A DNA stretch of 64,000 bases from Ruminococcus champanellensis 18P13 = JCM 17042 (GCF_000210095.1 NC_021039.1:404297-468296); one strand, 5' to 3'; counted from the first letter of the stretch, positions 44,376 through 53,660 are shown. Program-made: numbers and translations. Notes: generated by a model from the letters alone, not told the origin.

Positions 44376-45456
44376 CCAACAGACGGGAGCAGTGCTGCCC
44401 TTCATTCAGGAAACCCGCAGCAGCTGGGACAAGCTCAAGGAAGAACAGCGGCCCATCTTTATTTACGGCATGGGGGACGGTGCCATCAAGATCATGACCG
44501 CCATGAAGTCCTACGGCATTCCCCTTGCCGGGATCTTCGCCAGCGATGAATTCGTCCGGGGACATTCCTTCGAGGGGTACCGGGTGCATAAGCTGTCCGA
44601 GGTAGAGGAGGCGGTGGAGGATTTCGTCATCGTCCTTGCCTTTGCTGCCGGATTCCAGTCCCTGGTGGACAAGATCGTTGCCCTGTCCCAGGAGCATACC
44701 CTCATCGTGCCGGACGTGCCGGTGACCGGGGGCGGTCTGTTTACCTACGAGTACTGCCTGGAGCATGCGGAGGAGCTGCAGCAGGTATATGACCTGCTGG
44801 CGGACGATGCCTCCAGAAGGGTGTACGCCGGGATCCTCAATTTCAAGATTAGCGGCAACATCGACTATCTGACCCCTGCCACCACCCCCAAGGCGGAGAT
44901 CTACAAGGAGCTGATCCGCCCCACCACCAACGAGATCTTCGTGGATCTGGGTGCCTACAACGGGGATTCCATCCGGGAGCTGCTGGAGTTTTCACGGGGG
45001 AAGTTCAATCGGATCATTGCTTTTGAGCCGGACAAGAAGAATTTCAAGAAGCTCACCAAGTTCATCGGTCACACCCCCGCCATTGACGCCTACAACTGTG
45101 TGGCATGGTGTGTGGACACGGAGCTGCCCTTTGCTACCAAGGCAGGACGTCAGTCCGCCATCTCCAGTGACGGGAATATGACCCAGGCACGCAGCGTGGA
45201 CAGCATTCTGGACGGAGAGCGTGCCACCATCATCAAAATGGACGTGGAGGGTGCCGAGCGGGAAGCCATCTGGGGCGCAAGCCGCACCATCGCCCGGTAT
45301 TCGCCCCGGCTGATGGTATCCCTCTACCACCGGAACGAGGATATTTTCGAGCTGCCTCTGCTGATCCAGCGGATCAACCCCAAGTATAAGCTCTACATCC
45401 GGCACCAGCTGTATATCCCGGCGTGGGAAACCAACCTGTACGCCACTGTGGAGTAA
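44365..45456 (+). CDS. FkbM-family methyltransferase with N-terminal nucleotide-fold domain
   Basis: The 363-residue protein has an N-terminal Rossmann-like part (about 25-140: IFIYGMGDGAIKIMTAMKSYGIPLAGIFASDE) and a C-terminal FkbM SAM-methyltransferase domain (about 175-345: FVDLGAYNGDSIRELL, IIAFEPDKKNF, IIKMDVEGAEREAI). The acceptor is unknown; relatives methylate sugars of glycans. Similar two-part proteins occur near polysaccharide genes. The start at 44365 has GTGGAG seven bases before; overlap with the PH-domain gene is 11 bases. Confidence 0.88.
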   Translation: MQNNQQTGAVLPFIQETRSSWDKLKEEQRPIFIYGMGDGAIKIMTAMKSYGIPLAGIFASDEFVRGHSFEGYRVHKLSEVEEAVEDFVIVLAFAAGFQSLVDKIVALSQEHTLIVPDVPVTGGGLFTYEYCLEHAEELQQVYDLLADDASRRVYAGILNFKISGNIDYLTPATTPKAEIYKELIRPTTNEIFVDLGAYNGDSIRELLEFSRGKFNRIIAFEPDKKNFKKLTKFIGHTPAIDAYNCVAWCVDTELPFATKAGRQSAISSDGNMTQARSVDSILDGERATIIKMDVEGAEREAIWGASRTIARYSPRLMVSLYHRNEDIFELPLLIQRINPKYKLYIRHQLYIPAWETNLYATVE

Positions 45457-45506
45457 TTCTGTCGCATCTGCGTGAAAACGCAGGTGCGATTTCTTTTGCA
45501 AAGCAC

Positions 45507-45535
45507 TGGACAATTTCACGGAAATATGCTATACT
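45507..45535 (+). promoter_or_regulatory. promoter of the Nudix gene
   Basis: TGGACA (45507-45512) and TATACT (45530-45535), 17-bp spacer. Confidence 0.8.
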
Positions 45536-45594
45536 GAATACAGTTTTTTCTGCATCCTGTATGCAGGCATTTTTTCATGGAAAGGACGTCTGAT

Positions 45595-46008
45595 ATGCTG
45601 CATGAGAAATCCTGTGGCGCCATTGTTTACCGCAAGTCCCACGGCAACATTGAGATCCTGCTGATCAAGCATGTCAACAGCGGTCACTGGTCGTTCCCCA
45701 AGGGCCATGTGGAGGGGAACGAGACCGAGGTGGAGACGGCGGAGCGTGAGATCCGGGAAGAAACCGGCATTGAGGTCAACATTGACCCCACTTTCCGGGA
45801 GACGGTTTCTTACTCCCCCAAACGGGACACCCAGAAGGTTGTGGTGTACTTTCTGGCAAAGGCAAAGACCTTTAACTTTGTTCCCCAGGAGGAGGAGATT
45901 GCCGAGATCCGCTGGGTGGATATCGTCCACGCCGGTCATGTGCTGACCTATGAAAACGACAAGACCATCGTCACCAAGGCGAGGGCATGCATCAAGGAAA
46001 CCGGGTAA
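45595..46008 (+). CDS. Nudix hydrolase
   Basis: This 137-residue protein carries a complete Nudix box (GHVEGNETEVETAEREIREETGI, here given in parts: GHVEGNETEVE then AEREIREETGI), so it hydrolyses a nucleoside diphosphate linked to another group. The start MLHEKSCGAIVYRK and FPKGHVE context resemble MutT/Ap4A-hydrolase-type members. The ATG at 45595 is chosen because AAAGGA lies about ten bases upstream; the ATG at 45577 precedes it. Confidence 0.92.
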   Translation: MLHEKSCGAIVYRKSHGNIEILLIKHVNSGHWSFPKGHVEGNETEVETAEREIREETGIEVNIDPTFRETVSYSPKRDTQKVVVYFLAKAKTFNFVPQEEEIAEIRWVDIVHAGHVLTYENDKTIVTKARACIKETG

Positions 46009-46107
46009 GTTCTTCCTTGGATGTGTTTCATACATCAATGATTTTGCTTTTTTGTTGAAAAAGTTCATGCTTGATTTGTAAACTATGTCGAAATTGCGTC
46101 AGATGTG

Positions 46108-46136
46108 TTGACAAATGCAAGCCTTTCTGTTATGAT
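46108..46136 (+). promoter_or_regulatory. promoter of the TM2 gene
   Basis: TTGACA (46108-46113) and TATGAT (46131-46136), 17-bp spacer. Confidence 0.85.
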
Positions 46137-46167
46137 AAATCCATCATATAGGAAAGGGGTTTTCCAC

Positions 46168-46365
46168 ATGAAAAGCAAAACAACTGCAATCATTCTCTCT
46201 GTATTGGTGGGCAGTTTGGGGGTTGACCGTTTCTACCTTGGCTATACTGGTCTGGGCATCCTGAAGTTGCTGACCTGTGGCGGTCTCGGCATCTGGACTC
46301 TGATCGACCTGATCAGGATCTGCACCGGGTCTCTGAAGGCTGCGGACGGTTCCGAGCTTCAGTAA
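46168..46365 (+). CDS. TM2-domain small membrane protein
   Basis: This 65-residue protein has the TM2 layout: two membrane helices (about 7-22 and 29-52) joined by the conserved GSLGVDRFYLGYTGLG turn and ending in an aspartate-bearing LIDLIRI stretch. Function of bacterial TM2 proteins is unknown. The ATG at 46168 follows AAAGGGG; it has its own promoter and terminator. Confidence 0.9.
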   Translation: MKSKTTAIILSVLVGSLGVDRFYLGYTGLGILKLLTCGGLGIWTLIDLIRICTGSLKAADGSELQ

Positions 46366-46373
46366 GCCAAAAC

Positions 46374-46411
46374 AAAGAGCGCATGCGATGGGGTTCGCAT
46401 GCGCTCTTTTT
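46374..46411 (+). terminator. intrinsic terminator of the TM2 gene
   Basis: AGAGCGCATGCGA/TCGCATGCGCTCT perfect 13-bp stem plus T run. Confidence 0.94.
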
Positions 46412-46412
46412 A

Positions 46413-46442
46413 TGTGACACCGCACAGATCTGGTGCGGTGTG
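46413..46442. repeat. small hairpin, possible repeat-family relative
   Basis: ACACCGCA...TGCGGTGT forms a tight stem. It shares the ACCGCACA core with the larger repeats at 51318 and 63006 and lies just after the clpB stop (minus strand) in a convergent gap. Confidence 0.45.
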
Positions 46443-46454
46443 GAATTGATGCAA

Positions 46455-49061
46455 TTACGCCTCCTGCTGGGTCAGGGTCAGCTGATTGCCGTCATAGTCC
46501 ACCACTGCCACGCCGGAGGTGCGCAGCTGGTCGCCGATAATGGCACGGGCAATGAGGGTCTCCAGCTTCTGCTGAATATACCGCTTCAGAGGACGGGCAC
46601 CGTACAGCGGATCGTAGCCGCATTCGATGATGTGATCCTTTGCCTTGTCGGTGACACGCAGGGTGATCTGCTTGTCTGCCAGACGCTTCTCCAGATCCTT
46701 CAGCATCAGATCCACAATGGCACCGATCTCCGCCTTTGCCAGAGGCTTGTAGAACACGATCTCGTCCAGACGGTTCAGAAATTCCGGGCGGAACTGCCGC
46801 TTCAGCAGCGCTTCCACCTGTTCCCGTGCCTCCGGGGAGATCTGGTTGTCGGCGGTGATGCCGTTCAGGATCGCATCCGACCCCAGGTTGGAGGTCAGAA
46901 TGATGATGGTGTTCTTGAAGTCCACGGTTCTGCCCTGGCTGTCCGTGATCCGTCCGTCGTCCAGAACCTGCAGCAGAATGTTGAACACATCCGGGTGCGC
47001 CTTTTCGATCTCATCGAACAGCACAACGGAATAGGGCTTCCGGCGTACCGCCTCGGTCAGCTGACCGCCTTCGTCATAGCCCACATATCCGGGAGGCGCA
47101 CCGATCAGACGGGACACGCTGTACTTCTCCATATATTCACTCATATCGATCCGCACAATGTTCCGTTCATCGTCAAACAGCGCCTCTGCCAACGCCTTGG
47201 CAAGCTCCGTCTTGCCCACGCCGGTGGGGCCAAGGAACAGGAAGGAACCAATGGGCCGGTCCGGATCCTGGATGCCTGCACGGGAACGGAGAATGGCTTC
47301 GCTGACCTTCTCCACAGCCTCGTCCTGACCGATGACTCTCTGGTGCAGGATGGATTCCATGCCAAGCAGCTTCTGCCGTTCGCCCTCCATCAGCTTTGCC
47401 ACCGGGATGCCCGTCCACCGACAGATGATCCGGGCGATCTCCTGCTCCGTGACCTTATCCCGCAGCAGGCTTGCATCCTTCTTGGCGTTGGCGATCTTTT
47501 CTTCCTCCTCCAGCTCCTTTTGCAGCTGGGGCAGCTTGGAGTACTGCAATTCCGCCGCCTTGTTGTAATCCGCATTCCGGGTCGCCTGCTCAATCTCGCC
47601 CTTGACGGATTCCACCTCCGCCCGCAGGCTCTGCACCTTGGTAATGGCATTCTTTTCGTTCTGCCACTTTGCCTTCATTTCGTCGAACCTGGAACGCATC
47701 TCCGCCAGTTCCTTCTGGATCTGTTCCAGGTGCTCCTTGGACAGGTTATCCGTCTCCTTTTTCAGAGCGGTTTCCTCGATTTCGTGCTGCATGATCCGCC
47801 GGGACAGCTCGTCCATTTCCGTGGGCATGGACTCCATCTCGGTTTTGATCATAGCGCATGCCTCGTCCACCAGGTCAATGGCCTTATCCGGCAGGAACCG
47901 GTCGGTAATGTACCGGTTGGACAGGGTTGCCGCTGCGATCAGCGCCTGATCCTGGATCTTGACGCCGTGGAATACCTCGTACCGCTCCTTCAAGCCACGG
48001 AGAATGGAAATGGTGTCCTCTACAGTTGGCTCATTTACCATAACCGGCTGGAACCGACGCTCCAGAGCGGCATCCTTCTCAATGTACTGCCGGTATTCGT
48101 TCAGGGTGGTGGCACCGATACAGTGCAGCTCGCCCCGGGCAAGCATGGGCTTTAAGATATTGCCTGCGTCCATGGCACCGTCGGTCTTGCCTGCGCCAAC
48201 GATCAGATGCAGCTCATCGATGAACAGGATGGTCTTGCCTTCGGTCTTGCGGATCTCCTGCAATACCGCCTTCAGACGCTCCTCAAATTCGCCCCGGTAC
48301 TTGGCACCTGCCACCAGTGCGCCCATATCCAGACTGAAGATCCGGTGATCCTTCAGAGAACCGGGCACATCTCCCCGGACGATCCGGAGGGCAAGCCCCT
48401 CTGCAATGGCGGTTTTGCCCACGCCGGGCTCACCGATCAGAACCGGGTTGTTCTTGGTCTTTCTGGACAGGATCCGGATCACGTTCCGGATCTCCTCGTC
48501 TCTGCCGATGACCGGATCCAGCTTGTTGTTTTTTGCAAGCTCCACCAGATCCTGCCCGTATTTTTTCAGCACGTTATAGGTACCCTCCGGGTTGTCACTG
48601 GTGACCTTGGTGCTGCCCCGGACGGTCTGCAATACGGTCAGCAGCTTCTGCTCCGTCAGATCGTGGCTTTTCAGCAGTTGTGCCAGCTTGCCCTCTGCGG
48701 TCTGGATCAATCCCAAGAACAAATGTTCCACAGACACATATTCATCCTGCATCCGCTGGGCAGCCTTTTCCGCTGCGTTCAGCGCCTTGTCCGTACCCGG
48801 TGTTACATACACCTTGTCCGGCTCTCTGCCGCTGCCGGATACCTTCGGTAGCTGATCCACCAGGCGCTGTGCCTCGGTCTGGAGCATTTGCAGATCCGTG
48901 CCCATCTGGGGAATGATCTGGGGGATCAGTCCGTCCTGCTGGGACAGCAGTGCCAGGAACAGATGCGCCTGGTCAATCTGCTGATTGCCGTATTCCACCG
49001 CCAGACTGTTGGCGCTGCGAATCGCTTCCATGGATTTTTGGGTCAGTTTCTCTGTATTCAT
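46455..49061 (-). CDS. clpB: ATP-dependent disaggregase ClpB
   Basis: This 868-residue AAA+ chaperone rescues aggregated proteins with DnaK. It has the repeated Clp N-domain (1-145), AAA-1 with Walker [11 protein letters not shown] (near 200), the coiled-coil M-domain (about 410-525), AAA-2 with [10 protein letters not shown] (near 605) and the C-terminal domain. It lacks a ClpP-binding loop. The ATG follows AAAGGAAG. In the 212-bp upstream gap a TATGAT (-10-like) box lies about 35 bp before the start, but I found no clear CIRCE or CtsR operator, so heat-shock control is not shown by sequence here. Confidence 0.97.
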   Translation of the reverse strand: MNTEKLTQKSMEAIRSANSLAVEYGNQQIDQAHLFLALLSQQDGLIPQIIPQMGTDLQMLQTEAQRLVDQLPKVSGSGREPDKVYVTPGTDKALNAAEKAAQRMQDEYVSVEHLFLGLIQTAEGKLAQLLKSHDLTEQKLLTVLQTVRGSTKVTSDNPEGTYNVLKKYGQDLVELAKNNKLDPVIGRDEEIRNVIRILSRKTKNNPVLIGEPGVGKTAIAEGLALRIVRGDVPGSLKDHRIFSLDMGALVAGAKYRGEFEERLKAVLQEIRKTEGKTILFIDELHLIVGAGKTDGAMDAGNILKPMLARGELHCIGATTLNEYRQYIEKDAALERRFQPVMVNEPTVEDTISILRGLKERYEVFHGVKIQDQALIAAATLSNRYITDRFLPDKAIDLVDEACAMIKTEMESMPTEMDELSRRIMQHEIEETALKKETDNLSKEHLEQIQKELAEMRSRFDEMKAKWQNEKNAITKVQSLRAEVESVKGEIEQATRNADYNKAAELQYSKLPQLQKELEEEEKIANAKKDASLLRDKVTEQEIARIICRWTGIPVAKLMEGERQKLLGMESILHQRVIGQDEAVEKVSEAILRSRAGIQDPDRPIGSFLFLGPTGVGKTELAKALAEALFDDERNIVRIDMSEYMEKYSVSRLIGAPPGYVGYDEGGQLTEAVRRKPYSVVLFDEIEKAHPDVFNILLQVLDDGRITDSQGRTVDFKNTIIILTSNLGSDAILNGITADNQISPEAREQVEALLKRQFRPEFLNRLDEIVFYKPLAKAEIGAIVDLMLKDLEKRLADKQITLRVTDKAKDHIIECGYDPLYGARPLKRYIQQKLETLIARAIIGDQLRTSGVAVVDYDGNQLTLTQQEA

Positions 49062-49273
49062 AAAGCCATCTTCCTTTCTGCTTGGGTGTAATCATAGCAT
49101 GGTGTTACCCCAGGTCGTGTTGACACGAAGCCTAACAACGCATCTTTTCGGCAAAATTTCACGCATCCTGCGTTAAAAAGTCTTGACAGGCGACAGCCTG
49201 CCTGCGGTTTTTTGCCTTGTCTACATAAAATTTATGCTCGAAAATCTGCATAGTATCTTAGTGTCAACACTCC

Positions 49274-49939
49274 CTAGATATGCACGATTTTTTTCGGCAG
49301 CAGCTTCCGGTATGCCGCCGTGGCTGCTTCCAGGGCTGCATCCTGTCCCTGGGGCAGGGCGGCGAAATACACCTTTAGGATGTGATCGAACAGGCGAATA
49401 TATCCGGCAATGTACTCGCCGATCTGGTCGGTGGAAAGCTCCGCCTGATCTGGAGGCAGCTGGAAGGTGCGGATAAATCTGCCCGCCTCGATCTGGTAGT
49501 GGATTCCCTCCGGCATGCCCGGCAGCAGAAACTGATGCTCCAGTGCCGCCCACAGCTTGTAAAATACCGTCAGCTCCGACAGCAACTGTGCGGACTGGGT
49601 TCGGAAGGACACCTTCAGTACCCCCAGCGTCCGCCCCGGGGAATGCACCAGCTCCAGGCTGTAGCGGATGGTGGGCTTGTACTTGTATTTCAGTGCGGAG
49701 CGGATGGACAGCATGGCGTCGGAGGGCTGGGGCTGTACCTGAAAGCAATCCCCGGTCATCCGGCTGGAAATGGTGTTGAAAATGTCGTTCATCCGCATTT
49801 GCGGGGTGGTGCAGCAGACCTTTTCCGCCAGGATCTGGTTGATAAGATTGGAGCGGCTGGTGTTCTGCTGATATGCCAGCCGGTCGATGGCTTCCACCAC
49901 CTCGTCCATCAGCACCAGGCTGTATACATGCTTGCTCAT
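49274..49939 (-). CDS. ribbon-helix-helix protein of unknown function
   Basis: The 221-residue protein opens with a ribbon-helix-helix-like segment (about 1-42: KHVYSLVLMDEVVEAIDRLAYQQNTSRSNLINQILAE), as in CopG/Arc-type DNA-binding proteins. The remaining 180 residues form an unrecognised, mostly soluble domain with mixed helices and strands. This pairing suggests a DNA-binding regulator with an added sensing or oligomerising part. The ATG at 49939 follows AAGGAGGT. A perfect 11-bp inverted repeat lies directly upstream of its promoter, fitting self-control. Confidence 0.65.
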   Translation of the reverse strand: MSKHVYSLVLMDEVVEAIDRLAYQQNTSRSNLINQILAEKVCCTTPQMRMNDIFNTISSRMTGDCFQVQPQPSDAMLSIRSALKYKYKPTIRYSLELVHSPGRTLGVLKVSFRTQSAQLLSELTVFYKLWAALEHQFLLPGMPEGIHYQIEAGRFIRTFQLPPDQAELSTDQIGEYIAGYIRLFDHILKVYFAALPQGQDAALEAATAAYRKLLPKKIVHI

Positions 49940-49969
49940 ATTCTGTTGCACCTCCTTTCTGTGATTATC

Positions 49970-49998
49970 ATTGTAGCACTGAATTCATAACTTGTCAA
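49970..49998 (-). promoter_or_regulatory. sigmaA promoter of the ribbon-helix-helix gene
   Basis: TTGACA (49993-49998) and TACAAT (49970-49975), 17-bp spacer, minus strand. Confidence 0.9.
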
Positions 49999-50003
49999 GC
50001 GGA

Positions 50004-50032
50004 TTATATAATTTTAAGCGCAAATTATATAA
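50004..50032. promoter_or_regulatory. perfect AT-rich inverted repeat, candidate operator
   Basis: TTATATAATTT (50004-50014) and AAATTATATAA (50022-50032) are exact reverse complements separated by seven bases. The site begins five bases upstream of the -35 box of the ribbon-helix-helix gene and also lies between this gene and the MFS gene end. Confidence 0.6.
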
Positions 50033-50087
50033 GTTTGTATAAAATGCCCCATATCCAATGAATACGGGACTTCGATTTGTGCAATTT

Positions 50088-51257
50088 CTACAAAATCTCC
50101 TTGGATTTTGGCACCCGGATCCGGAGCAGGAAGAAGCTCAGGCACAGCAGGAACATGGAAACCGGCAGAATCTGAATGGCGGTGCCGAAGCCCAGCCAGT
50201 CGATGATCTTGCCGAAGCAGGCGTTGAACGCCACGTCAAACAGGGTGGCGAAACCAGTGATAAAGCCGGTGGCGGTGCCGGCAAGCCCCGGGTCATAGTA
50301 TCTGCCGATCAGCAGCACGATGGTGGGCCAGAGAATGGAGAACGCCAGTCCCGAGCCGCACAGCAGCAGCATGCCCCGGCGCTCCAGCAGCATGCCGGAA
50401 ACGTACAGCACCCCGGCGGCAGCCACGAACACCCGCATGCTGCGCATAATGCCGCATTTCTGCACCAGGGGGGCGAACAGCAGCCGCCCTGCCATGATGC
50501 CGCCGAAGAAAAAGGACAGATACCGGGCAGCCTGGGGCACCGTATAGCCCAGATAATCGCTGCCGTAGGTCACCAGCCAGTTTTGCAGCCCGTGTTCGGT
50601 GATGCAGTAAAAGCCGCACAGCAGGAACAGGTATTTGCATGCCGGGTTCCGGATCACTGCGCCGTATCCTCCTGCGGAGCCTGCATCCGGCTTGGGCTGG
50701 GGCAGCTTCACGAACCACAGCAGTACCAGTCCCAAACAGCCGCATGCCAGCAGGATCAGATTCGCTCCCTTCCAGGCAGACAGGGAGGAGGCGAACCGCC
50801 CTCCCACGTTCTGGGCGGTGCTGATGCCGGCACCCTGGAGGAAGTTGAAGAAGTTCACGAAAAAGGCTGGGGCGGCGTACACCAGGGGAGTCAGGAGATT
50901 TACGGTGGTGGAAAGCATGGTGGACGCCCCAAGGCTGAAGATCATGAACACCAGCAGAGCGTAGTAATTGGCGGTGAGCAGATAGGCGGTCAGCGCCCCC
51001 ATCCACAGGAGCATGACCCCGTACATGAATTTTTTCCGGCTGATCCGGTCAACCAGCCTGCCGCCGATGCACAGAAACAGCAGGTTGCCGATGTAGCTGC
51101 ACATGATGATGGCAGAGGACTGGGATTGGGAGAGGGAAAAGCTGTCCCGGAACACCGGCAGGAACACGCCCCGCAGGGCGTCGCTGGCGCCCAGAACGAA
51201 CATCATCAGCACGCAGTACACGGTGACAATGCACTTCTGTAATCTGGATTCGGTCAT
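50088..51257 (-). CDS. MFS transporter
   Basis: The 389-residue protein has about 12 membrane segments and the MFS loop motif GGRLVDRISRKKFM between helices 2 and 3. It resembles sugar/organic-acid-type MFS carriers of Clostridia, but the substrate cannot be told. The ATG at 51257 follows GGAGGC; the upstream open frame runs through the repeat and has no start site. Transcription appears to begin near 51424, so the repeat at 51318-51396 lies in its leader. Confidence 0.88.
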   Translation of the reverse strand: MTESRLQKCIVTVYCVLMMFVLGASDALRGVFLPVFRDSFSLSQSQSSAIIMCSYIGNLLFLCIGGRLVDRISRKKFMYGVMLLWMGALTAYLLTANYYALLVFMIFSLGASTMLSTTVNLLTPLVYAAPAFFVNFFNFLQGAGISTAQNVGGRFASSLSAWKGANLILLACGCLGLVLLWFVKLPQPKPDAGSAGGYGAVIRNPACKYLFLLCGFYCITEHGLQNWLVTYGSDYLGYTVPQAARYLSFFFGGIMAGRLLFAPLVQKCGIMRSMRVFVAAAGVLYVSGMLLERRGMLLLCGSGLAFSILWPTIVLLIGRYYDPGLAGTATGFITGFATLFDVAFNACFGKIIDWLGFGTAIQILPVSMFLLCLSFFLLRIRVPKSKEIL

Positions 51258-51317
51258 AAGAAGCCTCCGGAAGCACAGCCCGTCTCCATGCCGCCTGCGT
51301 AAGCGGATGCGTTTTTC

Positions 51318-51396
51318 TATAGGCAATACCGCACAAAGATTGTGCAGCAGATGCAGTGCAAAGCCGCCGGGCGTGCTTTGTGCGGTGTTGCCTATA
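51318..51396. repeat. palindromic repeat element, complete short copy
   Basis: A 79-bp element with 21-bp terminal inverted repeats: TATAGGCAATACCGCACAAAG at 51318-51338 and its near-perfect complement at 51376-51396 (one mismatch). The middle (GTGCAGCAGATGCAGTGC..) is shared with the long copy at 28561. It would fold into a long hairpin in the MFS leader RNA. Confidence 0.8.
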
Positions 51397-51430
51397 ATAC
51401 GGGGGGACTGTGCCAAACATCGCATGGATT

Positions 51431-51459
51431 ATCATATCACAAAACCGCAGGATTGTCAA
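51431..51459 (-). promoter_or_regulatory. sigmaA promoter of the MFS gene
   Basis: TTGACA (51454-51459) and TATGAT (51431-51436), 17-bp spacer, minus strand. Confidence 0.88.
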
Positions 51460-51470
51460 GGGCATGCGGC

Positions 51471-51499
51471 TTGCATCCGGGTGGGGAATGTGGTACACT
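51471..51499 (+). promoter_or_regulatory. promoter of the histidine phosphatase gene
   Basis: TTGCAT (51471-51476) and TACACT (51494-51499), 17-bp spacer, divergent from the MFS promoter 12 bp away. Confidence 0.7.
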
Positions 51500-51529
51500 A
51501 AGGACATTACATGAAAAGGAGTGGTCAGC

Positions 51530-52237
51530 ATGCGGCTGATCTTTATCAGACATGGGGATCCGGATTACGTCCGGGATTCTCTGACGGAAAAGGGCTGGCG
51601 TGAAGCGGACTGCCTGGCGGAGCGGGTAGCCCGCTGGGATGTGACCAGGGTGTATTGCTCTCCCCTGGGACGTGCAAGGGACACTGCCTCCCGGAGCCTG
51701 GAAAAGCTGGGGATGGAGGCGGAGATCCTGCCCTGGTTGGAGGAATTCTCCCTTCCGGTGCCGGATCCGGCAGGAGGTACCCGGATCCCCTGGGATCTGT
51801 TCCCCTCCGAATGGACAAGGGAGGAACAAATGTTCGACCGGAACCGGTTCACGGAGGCGCCCCAGTATGCATCCAGCCCTCTGCCCCAGGCATACGCAGC
51901 CGTATGCGCCGGGCTGGACGGGCTGCTGGCGGCGCATGGCTATGTGCGGGACGGGGGCTTTTACCGGGCAGTGCGCCCCAATGGGGATACTCTGGTATTC
52001 TTCTGCCATTTCGGCATCACCATGACCCTGATGGGGCATCTGCTGAACCTGTCTCCGGTACCCCTGTGGCATGGGATGTTTATGGCGCCCACCGGGGTCA
52101 CCATTCTGGCATCGGAGGAGCGGCATGGGGACGAGGCATACTTCCGCTGTCAGGTTATGGGGGATACCCAGCATCTTACCGCTGCCGGAGAACCGGTTTC
52201 CCCTTCCGGGTATTTTACGGACGTATTTTCAAAGTAG
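51530..52237 (+). CDS. histidine phosphatase superfamily protein
   Basis: The 235-residue protein starts MRLIFIRHGDPDY, giving the RHG motif with the phospho-accepting histidine (His8), and has VYCSPLGRARDTA and FCHFGITMTLMG (second catalytic histidine). This is the phosphoglycerate-mutase-like phosphatase fold; the substrate is unknown. ATG follows AAGGAG. The XRE-regulator gene starts eight bases after its stop, so the two are likely co-transcribed. Confidence 0.92.
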   Translation: MRLIFIRHGDPDYVRDSLTEKGWREADCLAERVARWDVTRVYCSPLGRARDTASRSLEKLGMEAEILPWLEEFSLPVPDPAGGTRIPWDLFPSEWTREEQMFDRNRFTEAPQYASSPLPQAYAAVCAGLDGLLAAHGYVRDGGFYRAVRPNGDTLVFFCHFGITMTLMGHLLNLSPVPLWHGMFMAPTGVTILASEERHGDEAYFRCQVMGDTQHLTAAGEPVSPSGYFTDVFSK

Positions 52238-52244
52238 GTGCAGG

Positions 52245-52850
52245 ATGGAATTTCACGAAAAATTACAGGAGCTGCGAAAGCAGCGGGGCATGACCCAGGA
52301 GGAGCTGGCGACTGCCCTGTATGTATCCCGGACGGCGGTGTCCAAGTGGGAATCCGGCAGGGGATACCCCAGCATTGATTCTCTGAAAGCCATTTCCGGT
52401 TTTTTCGGTGTGTCCCTGGATCAGTTGCTGTCCAGCGAGGCGGTGCTGACCCTGGTGGAGGAGGACAGCAAGAAACAGGAAAGCCGCACCCGGAGCCTGG
52501 TGTTCGGGGCGTTGGATTGCTGCACCGGCATGCTCCTGTTTCTGCCCCTGTTCGGGCAGCGGGACAGGGAACCAATCCGGCAGGTGTCCCTGCTGTCCCT
52601 GACCGGAGTCGCCCCTTATATGAAGGGTGCATACCTGGGCATCCTTGCCGCTCTGGTGCTGTGGGGCATGCTGACCCTGGCGTTCCAGACCGGAACCCAT
52701 CCCCTGTGGCTCCGGCTGCGGCACCGGGTATCCCTGGGTCTCAGCGCTGCTGCCACCTTGATTTTTATGGCAAGTCTCCAGCCATATCCGGCAATATTTG
52801 CCTTTCTTTTTCTGGTCATCAAGGGTGTCATGCTGATAAAATGCCGGTGA
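52245..52850 (+). CDS. XRE-family regulator with membrane segments
   Basis: The 201-residue protein has an N-terminal helix-turn-helix of the Cro/CI type (residues 6-62: LRKQRGMTQEELATALYVSRTAVSKWESGRGYPSIDSL) and a C-terminal region with about four hydrophobic segments (90-200). Membrane-tethered XRE regulators of this kind are common in Firmicutes. Its target is unknown. The ATG follows AGGTGCAGG. Confidence 0.9.
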   Translation: MEFHEKLQELRKQRGMTQEELATALYVSRTAVSKWESGRGYPSIDSLKAISGFFGVSLDQLLSSEAVLTLVEEDSKKQESRTRSLVFGALDCCTGMLLFLPLFGQRDREPIRQVSLLSLTGVAPYMKGAYLGILAALVLWGMLTLAFQTGTHPLWLRLRHRVSLGLSAAATLIFMASLQPYPAIFAFLFLVIKGVMLIKCR

Positions 52851-52884
52851 CACGGATCGTATCCCCCATGTGACAGGCGGATTC

Positions 52885-52913
52885 TTGGCTTTTTTCCGGC
52901 CTTCCTTTAGAAT
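52885..52913 (+). promoter_or_regulatory. promoter of the PAP2 gene
   Basis: TTGGCT (52885-52890) and TAGAAT (52908-52913), 17-bp spacer. Confidence 0.65.
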
Positions 52914-52956
52914 GAATCCAGGCGAAAGCCGATACATTGGAAAGGATGGATGAAGC

Positions 52957-53613
52957 ATGGGAAAAAGAAGAAGGATTACGATTTGGGCAGGTCTGGGCAG
53001 TCTGGCTGCCTTTGCCCTGTGGACCTGGGCGGTGTGCCGGATCGGCGTGCAGCCCATCGGCCCCAACGGCTCCCGGGTGGGCTTTGGGGAAATGAACCAC
53101 TGGTTTCATCAGCTGACCGGGGTGCATATGGGTCTGTATACGGTGACGGACTGGCTGGGGCTGGTGCCGGTCTGCTTTGTGCTTGGCTTCGGGCTTCTGG
53201 GACTGGTGCAGCTGATCCGCCGCCGGAGCCTTCGGAAGGTGGATCCGGACATTCTGCTTCTGGGCGGGTTCTACATTCTGGTGCTGGGGGCGTACCTGCT
53301 GTTTGAGGCACTGGCGGTCAACTACCGCCCGATCCTGATCGACGGATACCTGGAGGCATCCTACCCCTCCTCCACCACCCTGCTGGCGCTGTGCGTGATC
53401 CCCACCGGCATGCTCCAGCTACATGCACGATTGCAAAGCCGGATGCTCCGGCGGAGCCTGCTGGTGCTGCTGGGTGCCTTCACCGGATTCATGGTGATCG
53501 GCAGGCTGCTGTCCGGGGCGCACTGGCTGACGGATATCATCGGGGGCGTACTGCTCAGCGCCGGATTGGTGCTGCTGTATCAGGGGCTGTCCGGACAGTC
53601 CCTGGCAAGATGA
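52957..53613 (+). CDS. PAP2-superfamily phosphatase-like membrane protein
   Basis: The 218-residue protein has about five membrane segments and resembles PAP2 lipid phosphatases. The third motif is complete (GRLLSGAHWLTDIIGG with Arg, His, Asp), the first is partial (NYRP), and the second reads YPSSTTLL where classical enzymes have PSGH, so the usual proton-donor histidine is replaced. It may act on a lipid pyrophosphate or have lost activity. The ATG follows AAGGATGG. Confidence 0.82.
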   Translation: MGKRRRITIWAGLGSLAAFALWTWAVCRIGVQPIGPNGSRVGFGEMNHWFHQLTGVHMGLYTVTDWLGLVPVCFVLGFGLLGLVQLIRRRSLRKVDPDILLLGGFYILVLGAYLLFEALAVNYRPILIDGYLEASYPSSTTLLALCVIPTGMLQLHARLQSRMLRRSLLVLLGAFTGFMVIGRLLSGAHWLTDIIGGVLLSAGLVLLYQGLSGQSLAR

Positions 53614-53621
53614 ACTGCGCC

Positions 53622-53650
53622 TTGCATTTTTTCCGGTAGGGTGGTATACT
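53622..53650 (+). promoter_or_regulatory. promoter of the Dabb gene
   Basis: TTGCAT (53622-53627) and TATACT (53645-53650), 17-bp spacer. Confidence 0.8.
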
Positions 53651-53660
53651 ACATACATAC

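Noticed and set aside
46383-48155. 590-codon open frame opposite clpB
   Set aside because: Antisense shadow; begins inside the terminator hairpin of the TM2 gene.
49062-49273. CIRCE or CtsR operator before clpB
   Set aside because: Looked for TTAGCACTC-N9-GAGTGCTAA and GGTCAAA repeats; only a short AGTGT/ACACT dyad near 49262 was found, which does not match either.
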